Notes: generated by a model from the letters alone, not told the origin. A stretch of 64,000 bases of DNA from Bacteroidales bacterium (GCA_016709025.1 JADJEQ010000040.1:114981-178980); one strand, 5' to 3'; shown: positions 1 through 9,115, counted from the first letter of the stretch. Translations and numbers: made by a program.

Positions 1-1
1 A

Positions 2-700
2 TTTATTAAATTTGGCTGCGGGATTTCAGCAGATGGTTCCTGTTCTTTCTTCGTAAAAGATTCGGGTATCGGCATACCAAAAAGTAAACACAAGATTATT
101 TTCGAGCGTTTCCGCCAGGTTGAAGAAGATTACGACCGCACATACGGCGGAACCGGCATCGGGCTTGCCCTTGTTAATAAAATAGTTGAATTGCTTGGAG
201 GGAGCATCAGTCTTGATTCTGAGCCCGGAAAAGGATCTGAGTTCCGGTTTACCATTGATACGGTTAATTCAAGCAAATCACCGAAATACATCATTCCTGT
301 CAAAGAACGACCGCTTGTGCAGTCTTATGATTGGTCGGGAAAAACCATTCTGATTACAGAAGATATCCTGACCAATTTCACCTTCCTGCAACGCGTAATC
401 TCTAACCTGAATGCAAAGGTATTACATGCACAAAATGGCAGACAGGCAGTTGAGTGGGTTGAATCAAAAGAGCCTATCCACCTCATTCTAATGGATTTGC
501 AGATGCCTGAAATGAACGGAATTGAAGCCTTCAAAGCAATAAAAATCCTGAATCCTGAAATTAAAGTCATACTACAGACAGCCTATGCAAACAAAGACGA
601 AAAAGACGTTTACAAAGAAATGGGCTTCAATGGGTTTATTACAAAACCAATCCAGATAGAAACTTTGGTTTCTGCCATTGACAAGGTTTTAGTCTCTTGA
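2..700 (+). CDS. Hybrid sensor histidine kinase, C-terminal part (ATPase plus receiver)
   Basis: The frame is open from base 2, so the gene starts outside the window. The first ~75 residues are the end of a HATPase_c domain: G1 box FVKDSGIGIP, F box IFERFRQ and G2 box GGTGIGLALV. A short linker leads to a CheY-like receiver with the acidic pair in LITEDILTNF, the phosphoacceptor Asp in LILMDLQMPEMNG and the conserved Lys in GFITKPI. In this family the kinase part phosphorylates the attached receiver and then usually a downstream regulator. The input domain and partner are not visible. The protein ends right after the receiver, so there is no DNA-binding output. Confidence 0.93.
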   Translation, partial: FIKFGCGISADGSCSFFVKDSGIGIPKSKHKIIFERFRQVEEDYDRTYGGTGIGLALVNKIVELLGGSISLDSEPGKGSEFRFTIDTVNSSKSPKYIIPVKERPLVQSYDWSGKTILITEDILTNFTFLQRVISNLNAKVLHAQNGRQAVEWVESKEPIHLILMDLQMPEMNGIEAFKAIKILNPEIKVILQTAYANKDEKDVYKEMGFNGFITKPIQIETLVSAIDKVLVS

Positions 701-893
701 AAAGTGCTTCTTTTCAATCATTCATGAAAGATTAAAGGACTCTTTAGATTTACAATTTCATTTTCAATAGGTTCATCCTTGAGGGTGGGTATAATATAAA
801 ACAGCTAAACATGGTGCTGTGATATATTGGTCGAAACCACCTGAATTAAGAAACATGCATTGCACCGAATAAACCAATCAGGATATACTTAGT

Positions 894-1391
894 ATGACTT
901 CAGAAAAATCATCCGGTAAATCAGAAGGCGATTTCCTGCTTGCAGTAGATGCGGGCATTAAAACCGGCCTGGCACTCTACGGAATAGCTACTGGTCTGGT
1001 TTGGTACCGCTCCCACAATATGTCATCCATTAGCTCACTGAGAAAGGCTGCAGGTCATCTGGTTAATTCCATCGAAGGATTGTCAGTGATTGTAGTAGAA
1101 GGAGGAGGTCCTGTTGCGGAGGCCTGGAAAAAAGAGGGACAGCGGGCAGGAATTCAAATTATAGCCACCGATGCCGGTGAGTGGAGAAAAGAAATGCTCT
1201 ACCCTCGTGAATACCGTAACTCGGCTACAGCAAAGCAATCAGCTATATTATTGGTAGGGCAGATAATTGAGAAATCGGTGGCCCCATCAAAAAACTCCCC
1301 CACACACGATGCAGCTGAAGCCATTCTGATTGGGTTATGGGGGTGCAGAAAAGTCGGCTGGATCAATAAAATACCAACACTTTTACATTAA
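894..1391 (+). CDS. RuvC-like (RNase H fold) putative nuclease
   Basis: A 165-residue protein with the layout of a RuvC/YqgF-type RNase H fold. An N-terminal strand carries an acidic residue in LLAVDAGIKTGLALYG (Asp19), a second strand ends in VIVVEGGG (Glu69), and a C-terminal helix carries THDAAEAILIG (Asp139, Glu142). These are the positions of the metal-binding acidic residues in Holliday-junction resolvases and related nucleases. It resembles neither canonical RuvC nor YqgF closely enough for a gene name. It stands alone between two kinase genes. Phage and mobile-element proteins often have this form, so an activity on branched DNA is inferred, not shown. Confidence 0.65.
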   Translation: MTSEKSSGKSEGDFLLAVDAGIKTGLALYGIATGLVWYRSHNMSSISSLRKAAGHLVNSIEGLSVIVVEGGGPVAEAWKKEGQRAGIQIIATDAGEWRKEMLYPREYRNSATAKQSAILLVGQIIEKSVAPSKNSPTHDAAEAILIGLWGCRKVGWINKIPTLLH

Positions 1392-1530
1392 GATTCCGAC
1401 TTTCACAGGCATTGGAAACTCCGGTGAATGTTTCGGAATCATAAAAATTAGAACTGGTCTAAATATCCTCCTGTGGAGTGACTTTTGGTTCTTAAAAGTA
1501 TTAATAATGCAATCCCGTAAAAATTTATTC

Positions 1531-1538
1531 TACTTTTG
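1531..1538 (+). promoter_or_regulatory. Bacteroidota -7 promoter element
   Basis: TACTTTTG matches the TAnnTTTG -7 consensus and lies 24 bases before the start of the following histidine kinase gene. No clear TTG -33 element was seen at the usual distance. Confidence 0.45.
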
Positions 1539-1562
1539 ACACTTAAATTCTGACATAACAAT

Positions 1563-2699
1563 ATGAGTATAATGCAAACCTTATACGCTCCTGCCGGCAG
1601 AAAAAACCAAACAGAACTGTTAAAGGAATACGAACTCATCCGGTCGAACCAACAAACAACATCTCTTCTGAACGGCATACCAATGCCCATTCTGATCCTG
1701 AATAAGGATCGGCAAATGGTTTTTGGCAATAAGGCTTTTCTGGATTTGATGAAAATTAACAAATTAGACCATTTCCTGGGTATGCGTTTTGGTGAAATCA
1801 TTGTATGCCCTTCATCGATAAAAGGGACTGATGGTTGTGGAACATCGCAAAAATGTTCATCCTGTGGCGTTCTGAAATCAATTTTAAATTGCATTGAGAA
1901 TGGCAATGGCTCAGAAGAAATCACCATGCGTGACTCAGAATCAACCGTATTGAACCTGAAGGTCACTTCGGAAATAGTAAACCTGGATGGAACGGAATTT
2001 ATTCTTTTTTCAATGAAAGATATCAGTAGTGAAAAGAAAAAACTATTGCTTGAGCGAATTTTTTATCATGATATCCTGAATTCCGCCCATAACATCAGCA
2101 GTATGTCTGAATTGATCCTTTCGGAAGAAATACAGGATAGTAAAGACGAATACATGTCAATGCTGATGAAGTCTACATCTGATCTGATAGATGAAATAAA
2201 TACTCACCGGTTACTGGCAAATGGTAACAACAACGAGTACATCAGCCAACCAGCTCTCATCAATTCCTTTATCTTATACAAAGAACTTAAAACCGAATTT
2301 GAATCGCTTTCAGATGGAAGTATTGCTATTTCTCTTGATAAAAGAAGCGAAAACTTTTCATTTACCACCGACAGGGTTTTAATAAGAAGGGTCATAACCA
2401 ATATGATCAAAAATGCCATTGAAGCTGAAAGACATCAGGGAAAAATAACCATTGGTTTGATGGCGCTTCATGATAACGGAGCTATGCTGTGGGTCCACAA
2501 CAGTGCATGTATGAGCGAAGAAGTTCAGAGGCAGGTATTTAACCGTTCTTTTTCAACCAAAAGCCCTGATCGGGGGCTGGGCACTTACAGCATGAAGATT
2601 CTGACCGAAAAATTCATGAAAGGCAAGATATCCTTTACTAGTACACCTTCCAATGGTACAACTTTTATTTTAGAATTACCTGACATCAGCCTGAGATAA
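1563..2699 (+). CDS. PAS-domain sensor histidine kinase with a four-Cys cluster
   Basis: 378 residues without an obvious membrane segment. Residues ~30-150 form a PAS domain (GIPMPILILNKDRQMVFGN) containing four cysteines in the pattern C-x10-C-x5-C-x2-C around DGCGTSQKCSSCG, a likely metal or redox site. The phosphoacceptor box is FYHDILNSAHN near residue 167. The ATPase domain has the N box ITNMIKNAIEAE and an atypical G1 box, WVHNSACM, where the usual DxGxG is replaced; the later block FSTKSPDRGLGTYSMKIL is well kept. This variant (HNS/P instead of DNG) is common to a set of soluble PAS kinases. No receiver is adjacent, so its target is unknown. A cytoplasmic redox or metal sensor is inferred. 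Confidence 0.85.
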   Translation: MSIMQTLYAPAGRKNQTELLKEYELIRSNQQTTSLLNGIPMPILILNKDRQMVFGNKAFLDLMKINKLDHFLGMRFGEIIVCPSSIKGTDGCGTSQKCSSCGVLKSILNCIENGNGSEEITMRDSESTVLNLKVTSEIVNLDGTEFILFSMKDISSEKKKLLLERIFYHDILNSAHNISSMSELILSEEIQDSKDEYMSMLMKSTSDLIDEINTHRLLANGNNNEYISQPALINSFILYKELKTEFESLSDGSIAISLDKRSENFSFTTDRVLIRRVITNMIKNAIEAERHQGKITIGLMALHDNGAMLWVHNSACMSEEVQRQVFNRSFSTKSPDRGLGTYSMKILTEKFMKGKISFTSTPSNGTTFILELPDISLR

Positions 2700-2751
2700 G
2701 GTTTCAAGGTCAGTCTACCACCAGCACTTTCGGTTAAATAATTTGTACAAT

Positions 2752-2799
2752 AATTAGTAAAGCAGGGACACGACATGTCGTGTCCCTGCTTTACTAATT
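2752..2799. repeat. Perfect 48-bp palindrome
   Basis: Two 24-base arms with no spacer, centred between 2775 and 2776 on CGACA/TGTCG, are exactly complementary. It lies 52 bases after the histidine kinase stop and directly before the heptamer repeat block. It could fold into a very stable hairpin and terminate transcription from the left, but no T-run follows, so a rho-independent terminator is only one reading. Confidence 0.85.
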
Positions 2800-2814
2800 T
2801 GCTCCATACTCTAT

Positions 2815-3862
2815 GCCATATGCTCTGTGCTCTGTGCTCTGTGCCCTGTGCTCTGTGCCCTGAGCTCTGAGCCCTGTGCAAAGAAGGGACGAGGGACGGG
2901 CCTCTCCGGTTTTGCTTCTATGCCCATATTCCATGCCTATGCTCCATGCTCTGAGCCCTGTGCCCTGCGCAAAGAAGGGACGAGGGACGATGAAAGGGAC
3001 GAGGGACGGGCCTCTCCGGTTTTGCTCTATGCCCATTTTCCATGCCCATTTTCCATGCCCATGCTCCATGCTCCATGCTCCATGCTCCATGCTCTGTGCT
3101 CTGTGCCCTGTGCCTGCTCTGAGCCCTGCGCAAAGAAGGGACGAGGGACGGGCCTCTCCGGTTTTGCTCTATGCCCATTTTCCATGCCCATGCTCCATGC
3201 TCTGTGCCCTGTGCCCTGAGCTCTGAGCCCTGCGCAAAGAAGGGACGAGGAGGGCCCTTTATCTGCCAATTCGAAGACGTAAAATCCGGTTAAGGTCCAT
3301 GCCCCATGCTCCATGCTCCATGCCTGAGCTCTGAGCCCTGTGCAAAGAAGGGACGAGGGACGGGCCTCTCCGGTTTTGCATTTCTATTCCCATTTTCCAT
3401 GCCCATGCTCCATGCTCCATGCTCTGTGCTCTGTGCTCTGTGCTGTGCCCTGTGCCCTGTGCAAAGAAGGGACGAGGGACGATGAAAGGGACGAGGGACG
3501 GGCCTCTCCGGTTTTGCTCTATGCCCATTTTCCATGCTCCATGCTCTGTGCCCTGTGCCCTGAGCCCTGAGCCCTGCGCAAAGAAGGGACGAGGAACGGG
3601 GCCTCTTTATCTGCCAATTCGAAGACGTAAATATCCCGGTTAAGTCCATGCCCCATGCTCCATGCTCCATGCTCTGAGCCCTGCGCAAAGAAGGACGAGC
3701 GACAAGAAGGGACGAGGGACGGGCCTCTCCGGTTTTGCACTATGCCCATTTTCCATGCCCATGCTCCATGCTCCATGCTCCATGCCCTGTGCCCTGTGCC
3801 CTGTGCCCTGTGCCCTGAGCTCTGAGCCCTCTGCCCTGCGCCCTGAGCCCTTTCATCAGACA
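2815..3862. repeat. Nested repeat block: 7-bp microrepeats inside ~100-bp units
   Basis: About 1.05 kb without a gene. At the fine level it is built from 7-base words such as CTCCATG, CTCTGTG and CCCTGTG in short runs. At the coarse level a module beginning GCAAAGAAGGGACGAGG recurs about eight times (near 2878, 2970, 3129, 3233, 3342, 3459, 3579 and 3685), spaced ~90-160 bp, each followed by CGGGCCTCTCCGGTTTTGC and then heptamers. A third module containing CCAATTCGAAGACGTAAA occurs twice (3265 and 3613). Long open frames on both strands arise because the repeats lack stop codons; they are not genes. Confidence 0.9.
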
Positions 3863-3939
3863 AATTGTCAGCCTTTTGTTGTTGGCATATACTTTGAGCA
3901 GTCTGCCGGAAACAACTAAAATCTAAAATTTTCAGAGCT

Positions 3940-5844
3940 ATGCAAACTGGAAAAATCAATGTACAAACGGAGAACATTTTTCCGATAATTAAAAAATTCC
4001 TCTATTCTGATCACGAAATATTCCTCAGGGAATTGATTTCCAATGCTGTAGATGCAACCCAGAAACTAAAGGCCCTGTCATCGATGGGCAATATAAAGGA
4101 AGATCTGGGTGATCTCACCATTGAAGTGATCATCGACAAAGATAAAGGCACCCTGACAGTAAAAGACAATGGCGTCGGAATGACTGCCGAAGAGGTTGAC
4201 AAGTACATCAACCAGATTGCTTTCTCGGGAGCCGAAGAGTTTCTGAAAAAATACAAAGGCAAGAGTGAAGCAGATGCAGCCCAACTGATCGGCCACTTCG
4301 GACTTGGATTTTACTCCTCCTTCATGGTATCAAAGAAAGTCGAGATCATAACCAAAACCTACAAAAAAGGGCCTGGATCAAAAGCCATGAAATGGGAATG
4401 CGACGGCAGCCCGGAATACACCCTCAGTGAAACTGAAAAAAGTGCCCGTGGAACTGAAATCGTACTTCACATTGCCGATGATTCTAAGGAATTTCTTGAA
4501 GAACACCGCATCCTGGATTTATTGAAGAAGTATTGTAAATTTCTTCCGGTTCCCATCCTTTTCGGCAACGAAAAAAGCTGGGAAAAGATTGAAGGCGAGA
4601 AAGATGAGAAAGGAAATGATAAATACGACGAGATTGAAAAGCCTCGTTTCATCAACAATATTAACCCGGCCTGGAAAAGAAAACCAGCTGATCTCACCGA
4701 AGAGGATTATAACAGTTTCTACCGCGAACTCTATCCCAGCCTGTTCGAGAACCCATTGTTCAATATCCACCTGAACGTTGATTATCCTTTTAACCTGACA
4801 GGTATCCTTTATTTTCCAAAGGTTAAACGCAATTTTGAGGTTCAGAAGGAAAAAATCCAGCTTTATTCCAATCAGGTTTTTGTTACCGACTCTGTTGAAG
4901 GGATTGTACCGGATTTCCTTACCCTGATGCACGGTGTGCTCGATTCGCCTGATATTCCGCTGAATGTTTCACGCTCATATTTACAGAGCGATGGGAATGT
5001 TAAAAAGATTTCGAACCACATTATGAAAAAAGTGGCCGATAAACTGGAAGAAATCTTTAAGAATAACCGGGAAGATTTTGAGAAAAAATGGGACGATATC
5101 CGCATCTTTATAGAATACGGTATCATCTCAGAGCCTAAGTTCTTCGAAAGGGCCGAAAAATTCTGTCTCCTTAAAGATACAGCCGGCAAATTCCACACTT
5201 TTGAAGAGTATAAAAACCTGATCAAAGACACCCAGACAGACAAGGATAAAAAACTGGTTTATCTGTACACATCCGATACCGTTGAACAGCACGGATTTAT
5301 TGAAACAGCTGCTGAAAGAGGTTACAATGTGTTGGTAATGGATGGCCCTATCGACAATCATTTCATCAATACCCTGGAGCAGAAATTTGAAAACACTTCT
5401 TTTGTGCGTGTTGATGCCGATGTAGTTGATAACCTCATCAGGAAAGAAGAGCCAATGCCATCGAAACTTAGTGAAGAAGAGCGTAACAAAATGAAACCTG
5501 TTTTCGAAGAAGTTGCGGGCAAGGAACATTACACTGTTCAGTTCGAAAGTCTGAGTGAAACAGAAATGCCGGTTCAGATTACCCGTCCTGAATTTATGCG
5601 CAGGATGAAAGATATGTCGATGCTTGGAGGAGGTGCCTCATACATGAACAACCTGCCCGATTCATTTAACCTGGTCGTAAACAGCAACCATCCGCTGATT
5701 TCAAAGCTGAATGAAGAACAAGATGAAGAAGCAAAGAAAACACTTGCCAAACAGCTGGTCGACCTTGCCAAACTGTCACAGAATCTGCTCAAAGGAGAGG
5801 ACTTAACAGGTTTTATCAAGCGAAGTATCAGCATCATAAATTAG
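3940..5844 (+). CDS. htpG: Molecular chaperone HtpG (Hsp90)
   Basis: 634 residues, full length for bacterial Hsp90. The N-terminal GHKL ATPase domain shows ELISNAVDA (Mg-binding Asn), DNGVGMTAEEV and the lid/G2 motif IGHFGLGFYSSFMV. The middle domain carries the conserved catalytic-loop Arg region in LNVSRSYLQSD, and the C-terminal dimerisation part runs to FIKRSISIIN. It is a cytosolic ATP-dependent chaperone acting with the DnaK system on late folding intermediates. The ATG at 3940 matches the normal family start (MQTGKINVQTENIF). It stands alone, with the repeat block upstream and a hairpin directly after its stop. Confidence 0.98.
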   Translation: MQTGKINVQTENIFPIIKKFLYSDHEIFLRELISNAVDATQKLKALSSMGNIKEDLGDLTIEVIIDKDKGTLTVKDNGVGMTAEEVDKYINQIAFSGAEEFLKKYKGKSEADAAQLIGHFGLGFYSSFMVSKKVEIITKTYKKGPGSKAMKWECDGSPEYTLSETEKSARGTEIVLHIADDSKEFLEEHRILDLLKKYCKFLPVPILFGNEKSWEKIEGEKDEKGNDKYDEIEKPRFINNINPAWKRKPADLTEEDYNSFYRELYPSLFENPLFNIHLNVDYPFNLTGILYFPKVKRNFEVQKEKIQLYSNQVFVTDSVEGIVPDFLTLMHGVLDSPDIPLNVSRSYLQSDGNVKKISNHIMKKVADKLEEIFKNNREDFEKKWDDIRIFIEYGIISEPKFFERAEKFCLLKDTAGKFHTFEEYKNLIKDTQTDKDKKLVYLYTSDTVEQHGFIETAAERGYNVLVMDGPIDNHFINTLEQKFENTSFVRVDADVVDNLIRKEEPMPSKLSEEERNKMKPVFEEVAGKEHYTVQFESLSETEMPVQITRPEFMRRMKDMSMLGGGASYMNNLPDSFNLVVNSNHPLISKLNEEQDEEAKKTLAKQLVDLAKLSQNLLKGEDLTGFIKRSISIIN

Positions 5845-5877
5845 TTTTCTGCCGGCCTGAAATATGCCGGCAGAAAA
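5845..5877 (+). terminator. Hairpin terminator after htpG
   Basis: Perfect 12-bp stem (TTTTCTGCCGGC / GCCGGCAGAAAA) with a 9-base loop, starting at the htpG stop codon. AT-rich sequence follows, so it can work as an intrinsic terminator. Confidence 0.75.
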
Positions 5878-5943
5878 TTATTATCTACTTAAATTTAACA
5901 GACAAAAACAGCGTATTTTTACAAATACCAAACAACAACACTT

Positions 5944-6534
5944 ATGAACAAATCACTGATTACCATCATTGCCGTTATCGGAATAGTTCTTATTCTGGTA
6001 TTGTGGAGCAGCAGCCGCTACAACAGCCTGGTAACAAAAGAAGAAGGAGTTACCGCTGCATGGTCGCAGGTTGAAAACGTTTATCAACGCCGTGCCGACC
6101 TTATTCCAAACCTGGTAAGTACTGTAAAAGGCTATGCCGACTTTGAAAAAAGCACTCTGACCGCAGTTATCGAAGCCCGTTCAAAAGCCACCAGTGTTAC
6201 CATCGATCCTACTAAACTCAACGAATCGAATATACAGCAATTTCAGCAGGCACAGGATGGCCTGAGCTCCGCTCTTTCGCGTTTGATGGTTGTAGTTGAA
6301 AAATACCCCGATCTTAAAGCCAATCAGAATTTCATGGACCTTCAGGCTCAACTTGAAGGAACAGAAAACAGGATTGCAACCGAAAGGCGTAATTTCAACC
6401 AGGCAGCCCAGGATTACAACACCCAGATCAGACGTTTCCCAAGCAATATATTCGCCGGTTTATTCGGATTCGACAAAAAGGCATATTTCCAGGCTGAAAC
6501 AGGCGCAGAAAAAGCACCTGAAGTTAAGTTCTAG
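5944..6534 (+). CDS. lemA: LemA family membrane-anchored protein
   Basis: 196 residues: a short N-terminal Lys-containing cap, one membrane helix (residues ~5-22, ITIIAVIGIVLILVLW), then the LemA coiled-helical domain. The family signature YQRRADLIPNLVSTVKGY is present at residues ~43-60. LemA proteins are anchored in the inner membrane with the helical part outside. Their biochemical role is unclear, though they are often encoded next to TPM-domain genes, as here, where two TPM genes follow on the same strand (57- and 10-base gaps). An operon lemA-TPM-TPM is inferred. Confidence 0.93.
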   Translation: MNKSLITIIAVIGIVLILVLWSSSRYNSLVTKEEGVTAAWSQVENVYQRRADLIPNLVSTVKGYADFEKSTLTAVIEARSKATSVTIDPTKLNESNIQQFQQAQDGLSSALSRLMVVVEKYPDLKANQNFMDLQAQLEGTENRIATERRNFNQAAQDYNTQIRRFPSNIFAGLFGFDKKAYFQAETGAEKAPEVKF

Positions 6535-6591
6535 GATTCCTTTGATTGATATTTTTGTTTTTCCTAAGATTGAATAATTAATTCTGGTATA

Positions 6592-7038
6592 ATGCCCCAT
6601 AGTGCCAAAAACTTTTTTACAGCCGACCAACAGGAAGACATCCGGCAGGCTGTTCGTGATGCCGAACTCAATACATCCGGAGAAATCAGGGTGCACATTG
6701 AAAAAAAATGCATCGGTGAAACGCTGGATTGTGCAGCCTATATTTTTAAAAAACTGGGCATGCATAAAACTGACAAAAGAAATGGGGTATTGATCTATCT
6801 TTCAATTGAGAACAGGACATTTGCAATCATTGGTGACAGTGGAATCAATGAAGTTGTTCCTGAAAATTTCTGGGAAAGCACCAAACAGTTGATGATCAAT
6901 CAATTCCGTGAAGGCAGATTTGCTGAAGGCCTTATTGAGGGCATTGCCCAAACCGGACAACAACTCAAAAAGCATTTTCCGTATCTGACCAACGATGTAA
7001 ATGAACTTTCCGATGATCTTTCATTTGGAAACAATTAA
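6592..7038 (+). CDS. Soluble TPM-domain protein
   Basis: 148 residues with a TPM-type fold: the N-terminal helix FFTADQQEDIRQAVRDAE, strand SGEIRVHIE and the conserved core NGVLIYLSIENRTFAIIGD followed by GINEVVP. No signal peptide or membrane helix is visible, unlike the next gene. TPM domains bind divalent metals in some members and are linked to photosystem II assembly in plants; in bacteria the role is unclear. Pairing with lemA is a recurring arrangement. The start has a modest AT-rich leader, and the stop is 10 bases before the next gene. Confidence 0.85.
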   Translation: MPHSAKNFFTADQQEDIRQAVRDAELNTSGEIRVHIEKKCIGETLDCAAYIFKKLGMHKTDKRNGVLIYLSIENRTFAIIGDSGINEVVPENFWESTKQLMINQFREGRFAEGLIEGIAQTGQQLKKHFPYLTNDVNELSDDLSFGNN

Positions 7039-7048
7039 AGAATGCCAG

Positions 7049-7843
7049 ATGAAAACAATCCGCAATGCCTTCCTTATACTGAACCTTCTTTTGTTGGTAG
7101 GAACTACATTTGTTTTTGCAGGAGTGCCCCCAAAACCAAATCCTCCCCGGCTTGTCAACGATTTTGCTGGCATGCTTTCGGCGGATGAGGTATCAAGATT
7201 AGAGCAAAAGCTGGTTGCTTTCAACGACTCTACTTCCACACAGATAACGATTGTTACCTTAAGTTCACTGGACGGATATGACATTGACGATCTTGCACAG
7301 CGTATTGGGCAGGAATGGAAAGTTGGTCAGAAAGCTTACGACAACGGAATTGTGATGTTAATAAAGCCGAAAGCTGGCAACGAAAAAGGCCTGGCAGCCA
7401 TTTCCACCGGATATGGAATGGAAGAAATGATTCCGGATGCCATTGCACGTAGGATCGTTGACAATGAAATGATCCCGTTTTTCAAACAAAACCAAAACTA
7501 TGCAGGGATTGATGCCGGGGTGAATACCATCATGGATCTGGTTTCAGGAAAATTCAAAGCTGCTGATTATGGAAAGAAGAAAGGCAAGCCATTGGGACTG
7601 ATCATTCCGATTGTAATCATTATTATAATTGCTTCATTATTTGGCCGCAATAACAACAACAAGCATCACAACATCGGGCGAAACAGCGGGCTTCCATTCT
7701 GGTTGCTGATGGGAATGCTGGGTAATTCCGGCAGAAGTTCCGGTGGCGATTGGGGTGGATTTTCCGGCGGTGGCGGAGGTGGTGGCTTTGGCGGCTTCGG
7801 CGGCGGTGGCTTTGGTGGTGGTGGAGCCAGCGGTAGCTGGTAA
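7049..7843 (+). CDS. Exported TPM-domain protein with Gly-rich C-terminus
   Basis: 264 residues from the ATG at 7049, chosen because it opens directly into a signal peptide (MKTIRNAFLILNLLLLVG...FAG); an upstream in-frame ATG at 7001 would overlap the previous gene and spoil the signal. The mature part is a TPM domain (VNDFAGMLSADEVSRLEQKL, STQITIVTLSSLDGYD, NGIVMLIKPK). Near residue 190 there is one membrane helix (LGLIIPIVIIIIIASLFG), and the tail is almost pure Gly/Phe/Ser. This YgcG-like layout suggests anchoring in the inner membrane with the TPM domain in the periplasm. Third gene of the lemA operon. Confidence 0.9.
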   Translation: MKTIRNAFLILNLLLLVGTTFVFAGVPPKPNPPRLVNDFAGMLSADEVSRLEQKLVAFNDSTSTQITIVTLSSLDGYDIDDLAQRIGQEWKVGQKAYDNGIVMLIKPKAGNEKGLAAISTGYGMEEMIPDAIARRIVDNEMIPFFKQNQNYAGIDAGVNTIMDLVSGKFKAADYGKKKGKPLGLIIPIVIIIIIASLFGRNNNNKHHNIGRNSGLPFWLLMGMLGNSGRSSGGDWGGFSGGGGGGGFGGFGGGGFGGGGASGSW

Positions 7844-7923
7844 ACACCGGAATAGGGACTCCAGCCCAAAACCAAGAACTATCATACTGAATCAACCGGT
7901 TTATATCTGGAAACAATAACAAC

Positions 7924-7960
7924 AAAGCCCGCCGACAAGTAAATTGCCGTCGGGCTTTTA
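7924..7960 (+). terminator. Intrinsic terminator between convergent genes
   Basis: AAAGCCCG...CGGGCTTT hairpin with a 15-base stem containing two mismatches, a short AT loop and T-rich flanks on both sides. It sits between the TPM operon and the convergent nuclease gene and could serve both. Confidence 0.8.
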
Positions 7961-8028
7961 TATATATAATAGTTTTCTGAAAAATAATAAGCCTGCTGAA
8001 CAATCATTACGAACAAGAACAAAATACC

Positions 8029-8907
8029 TTATTCTTCACCATCTTCTTCATCATCCTCCTTTATGGCTTTTCCATTCCAAAGCCAGTCTTTGAGATTAAT
8101 GTTGCTTTCAATAAATGATTCTGTATCATCCGGCAAATTATAAAACAGATCAAGACCAGTCAGCTGTTCAACACTGTCGATACTAACCGCATATTCAGAC
8201 ACTGCTCCGGTCAATCTCTTATTGTCCATCACAAAAGCAATTCCCTTCACCTCCGGCCCGCTAAAATCAAATATTACTTTATAAAATGCATCAGGGACAC
8301 TGATACGGTTACGCCCGATAGTTGGCATACCTGTTTTCAGTACAGGACCTGTGACAATAAACACAGAATCATTTTCTGAAGCCCAGTCTCTGGCCTGATC
8401 CTCAAGTCTTTTCCACATCCCCCTGTTGAACCTGGGTTTTTGCGGGGCCATATTGGTCATATAGAATGATTCCTTCATCGTCAGAAGCGACCAGCACATG
8501 TCGGCACTTGGCGCCAGATGCCCCTTATCATAACCTGAGCGGATGTAATCATCGGGCACAACCAAACAGGAATCAAGAAACGGGTCAGCAATAAAATTAT
8601 TCTTACGCTTAACCTTTGACTTTGTTTCTTCTTTTGTTAGTTCATACGCCACCCAATTGGCTATGTTAAAACTACAGTTGTAAGAAACAGAATACCCGGT
8701 TTTATGAATAAGAATCTCGCTTCCAATCGCTGCAGGAAAAAGGTTCCGGGCTGAAATAACAAAATCATTCCTGGCGGATTGATGGCTGGTATCGCCAACA
8801 GCAGAGGTTCCGGTTCCGACAAATTGATCAGGATCTGAGATCTGTGGAGCAGAAAATACTGCATGGCAGACCAGCAGGAAAAAAAACTGAATGATTGTCT
8901 TTTTCAT
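8029..8907 (-). CDS. Secreted DNA/RNA non-specific endonuclease (NUC1/NucA family)
   Basis: 292 residues with a signal peptide (MKKTIIQFFFLLVCHAVFS/A). The beta-beta-alpha metal nuclease core is present: YDKGHLAPSADM carries the catalytic His (DRGH is usual; here DKGH), and MTNMAPQKPRFNRGMWKRLE carries the metal-ligand Asn and the conserved Asn/Arg/Trp block. NISWVAYEL-type sequence upstream (NIANWVAYELT) is also typical. The family hydrolyses DNA and RNA with Mg2+. Export suggests nutrient scavenging or biofilm DNA turnover. The C-terminus is strongly acidic (EDDEEDGEE). Monocistronic, convergent with the TPM operon. Confidence 0.92.
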   Translation of the reverse strand: MKKTIIQFFFLLVCHAVFSAPQISDPDQFVGTGTSAVGDTSHQSARNDFVISARNLFPAAIGSEILIHKTGYSVSYNCSFNIANWVAYELTKEETKSKVKRKNNFIADPFLDSCLVVPDDYIRSGYDKGHLAPSADMCWSLLTMKESFYMTNMAPQKPRFNRGMWKRLEDQARDWASENDSVFIVTGPVLKTGMPTIGRNRISVPDAFYKVIFDFSGPEVKGIAFVMDNKRLTGAVSEYAVSIDSVEQLTGLDLFYNLPDDTESFIESNINLKDWLWNGKAIKEDDEEDGEE

Positions 8908-9115
8908 CGGCTTAAATTTTGTTTAAAAATTTCGCTTATTCTATAAAACGGAATAAATACCTTTCATTCAGATTACCCTGCAGATGATCAGTAGCATAGA
9001 TTTACACAGGAACAAAATCCGTTTGATAAACAATTTTCAGGAGATTTTGTCGCAAAGGTCTTATTCCACTTCCGGATAATACCGCCGATAAAAGAAAATA
9101 AGAATTAATACAGTA

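Noticed and set aside
2585..3977. Several overlapping long ORFs on both strands with repeated His/Arg/Pro/Cys-rich products
   Set aside because: They are open only because the heptamer and ~100-bp repeats contain no stops; products are pure repeats with no domain, and both strands are open together.
7623..8003. Antisense ORFs rich in Pro/Ser opposite the Gly-rich tail of the TPM protein
   Set aside because: Shadow frames of the GGC/GGT-rich coding sequence.
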